Source: GCA-2786165 sp964625775
Lineage (GTDB): Bacteria > Pseudomonadota > Gammaproteobacteria > Legionellales > Legionellaceae
Assembly: GCA_964625775.1 (NCBI GenBank)
Contig: CAZVEH010000001.1
Coordinates: forward strand, 1-64,000
Reading direction: 5' to 3'
DNA: 64,000 bases
The notes beneath the pieces were generated by a model. That model was not told the DNA's origin and did no database searches. It was given only the letters and a program-made list of their open reading frames with translations. The translations under genes and the position numbers were made by a program. This document shows positions 63,353-64,000 of the stretch, in pieces (the stretch's first letter is position 1; each line of letters starts with the position of its first letter).

Positions 63353-64000
63353 TTAATTTAAAGGACTGATGATTGGGTGCCAATTTTTTGCTGTGATTTT
63401 AATTTTTGCTGTTTCAATACGTTTTTCTAAGTCATTAAACTGTTCAAGAGCTTGTTCGTCTTTTTCCAGTGCGGCTTTCCATTCGCTACTGTTGATATTG
63501 AGTGCTGGCAGTGCAGTAATACGTAACACTCTATCATCAATATGAATCTCATGACCATCCCCAGTGACCCCTAAATCGGTATGAGAAACATAAGGAGGAG
63601 ATACCATATTCATAGCGAGTAATTTACGATATAAAATCATGCCCGTAAAATCTTCTTTGATGCGAGCAATATTTTCTTCCAAAATAGTATTGGCTTGATC
63701 CATGCCATTTTGCCAACCTTTGGCCACGAAGTAGGTCCAGATTTCTCGCTCTTCTTTGTTCACCGGTAGCAGGGATACATGAGGGGTATCTGGCTGTTGG
63801 AAGTCCATCCATAGATATTGGCGCCAATTTGGAGGGGTCGTCACAAAATGTGCTTGTTTGGTGACTTTATACGTGCGATCTGATACGCGAATGGTTTGAG
63901 TGTCGGCCAAATTCAAGGTATTTCGGCCTTCTAAGAGCACGGGTGGTAGCACATTGTGTTCTAAAACAAGTGCGTTAAAATCATATATGGTATCAAGATA
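63353..64000 (-). CDS. dotC: Dot/Icm outer-membrane lipoprotein DotC (5' end outside window)
   Basis: The reading frame stays open to the window edge, so the gene begins beyond position 64000. The visible 215 residues match DotC: NVLPPVLLEGRNTLNL, VTTPPNWRQYLWMDF, WQNGMDQANTILEENIARIK and LLAMNMVSPPYVSHTDLGVT. DotC with DotD and DotH forms the outer-membrane core complex. The gene GTG at 63952 is internal and is not the true start. dotD would be expected further upstream. Confidence 0.94.
   Translation of the reverse strand, partial: YLDTIYDFNALVLEHNVLPPVLLEGRNTLNLADTQTIRVSDRTYKVTKQAHFVTTPPNWRQYLWMDFQQPDTPHVSLLPVNKEEREIWTYFVAKGWQNGMDQANTILEENIARIKEDFTGMILYRKLLAMNMVSPPYVSHTDLGVTGDGHEIHIDDRVLRITALPALNINSSEWKAALEKDEQALEQFNDLEKRIETAKIKITAKNWHPIISPLN

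Overview
The window looks like a chromosome segment from a gammaproteobacterium of the order Legionellales (Legionella/Coxiella relatives). The strongest evidence is region I of a Dot/Icm type IVB secretion system at 53.7-64.0 kb (icmX, icmW, icmV, dotA, dotB, dotC). Housekeeping blocks in standard gammaproteobacterial order support this (thrS-infC-rpmI-rplT-pheS-pheT-ihfA; rplM-rpsI-petABC-sspAB; tsaE-amidase-mutL-miaA). Several orphan proteins without signal peptides, one of them resembling a eukaryotic Arf GTPase, fit a host-associated lifestyle. I cannot name the genus.

Layout. 0-3.4 kb: an Arf-like GTPase with a C-terminal membrane segment, divergent from a large TPR protein, then a transposase scrap. 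3.4-10.5 kb: a class II DAHP synthase on the minus strand and a tightly overlapping aroA-aroK-aroC-aroB-aroDE operon, together all seven steps from PEP and erythrose-4-phosphate to chorismate. The gene order and the AroD-AroE fusion match the chlamydial cluster. 10.5-16.3 kb: accessory genes (trypsin-fold protease, GNAT-like acetyltransferase, unknowns, a tandem-barrel outer-membrane protein). 16.3-20.4 kb: trpR, manC and rep, with manC between two long nested palindromes, one of which covers the rep start. 20.4-21.5 kb: a coiled-coil/poly-glycine protein. 21.9-27.8 kb: a seven-gene operon for membrane fatty-acid modification (DUF3833 lipoprotein, desaturase, SDR, flavin oxidase, DUF1365, cyclopropane/methyl transferase, DUF2878). 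27.9-35.0 kb: two unknown membrane proteins, an HdeD-like protein, an EamA exporter, small exported proteins and an XRE regulator. 35.2-53.7 kb: core genes, including tRNA-Val(GAC) and infC with its ATT start.

53.7-64.0 kb: the Dot/Icm block carries a tandem duplication of icmV-dotA. The first icmV is reduced by in-frame deletion to a 45-codon ORF that still ends in the ATGA overlap with dotA. The two dotA genes appear identical over about 2.6 kb, but their extreme 5' ends, 3' tails and upstream regions differ. This pattern suggests gene conversion of an older duplication. dotA1 has an extra acidic, coiled-coil-like tail of about 105 residues.

The most notable items are the icmV-dotA duplication, the Arf-like protein (catalytic Gln replaced by Ala, NKxD lost), and the Chlamydia-type aro operon. 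All identifications come from reading the sequence; no database search was run.
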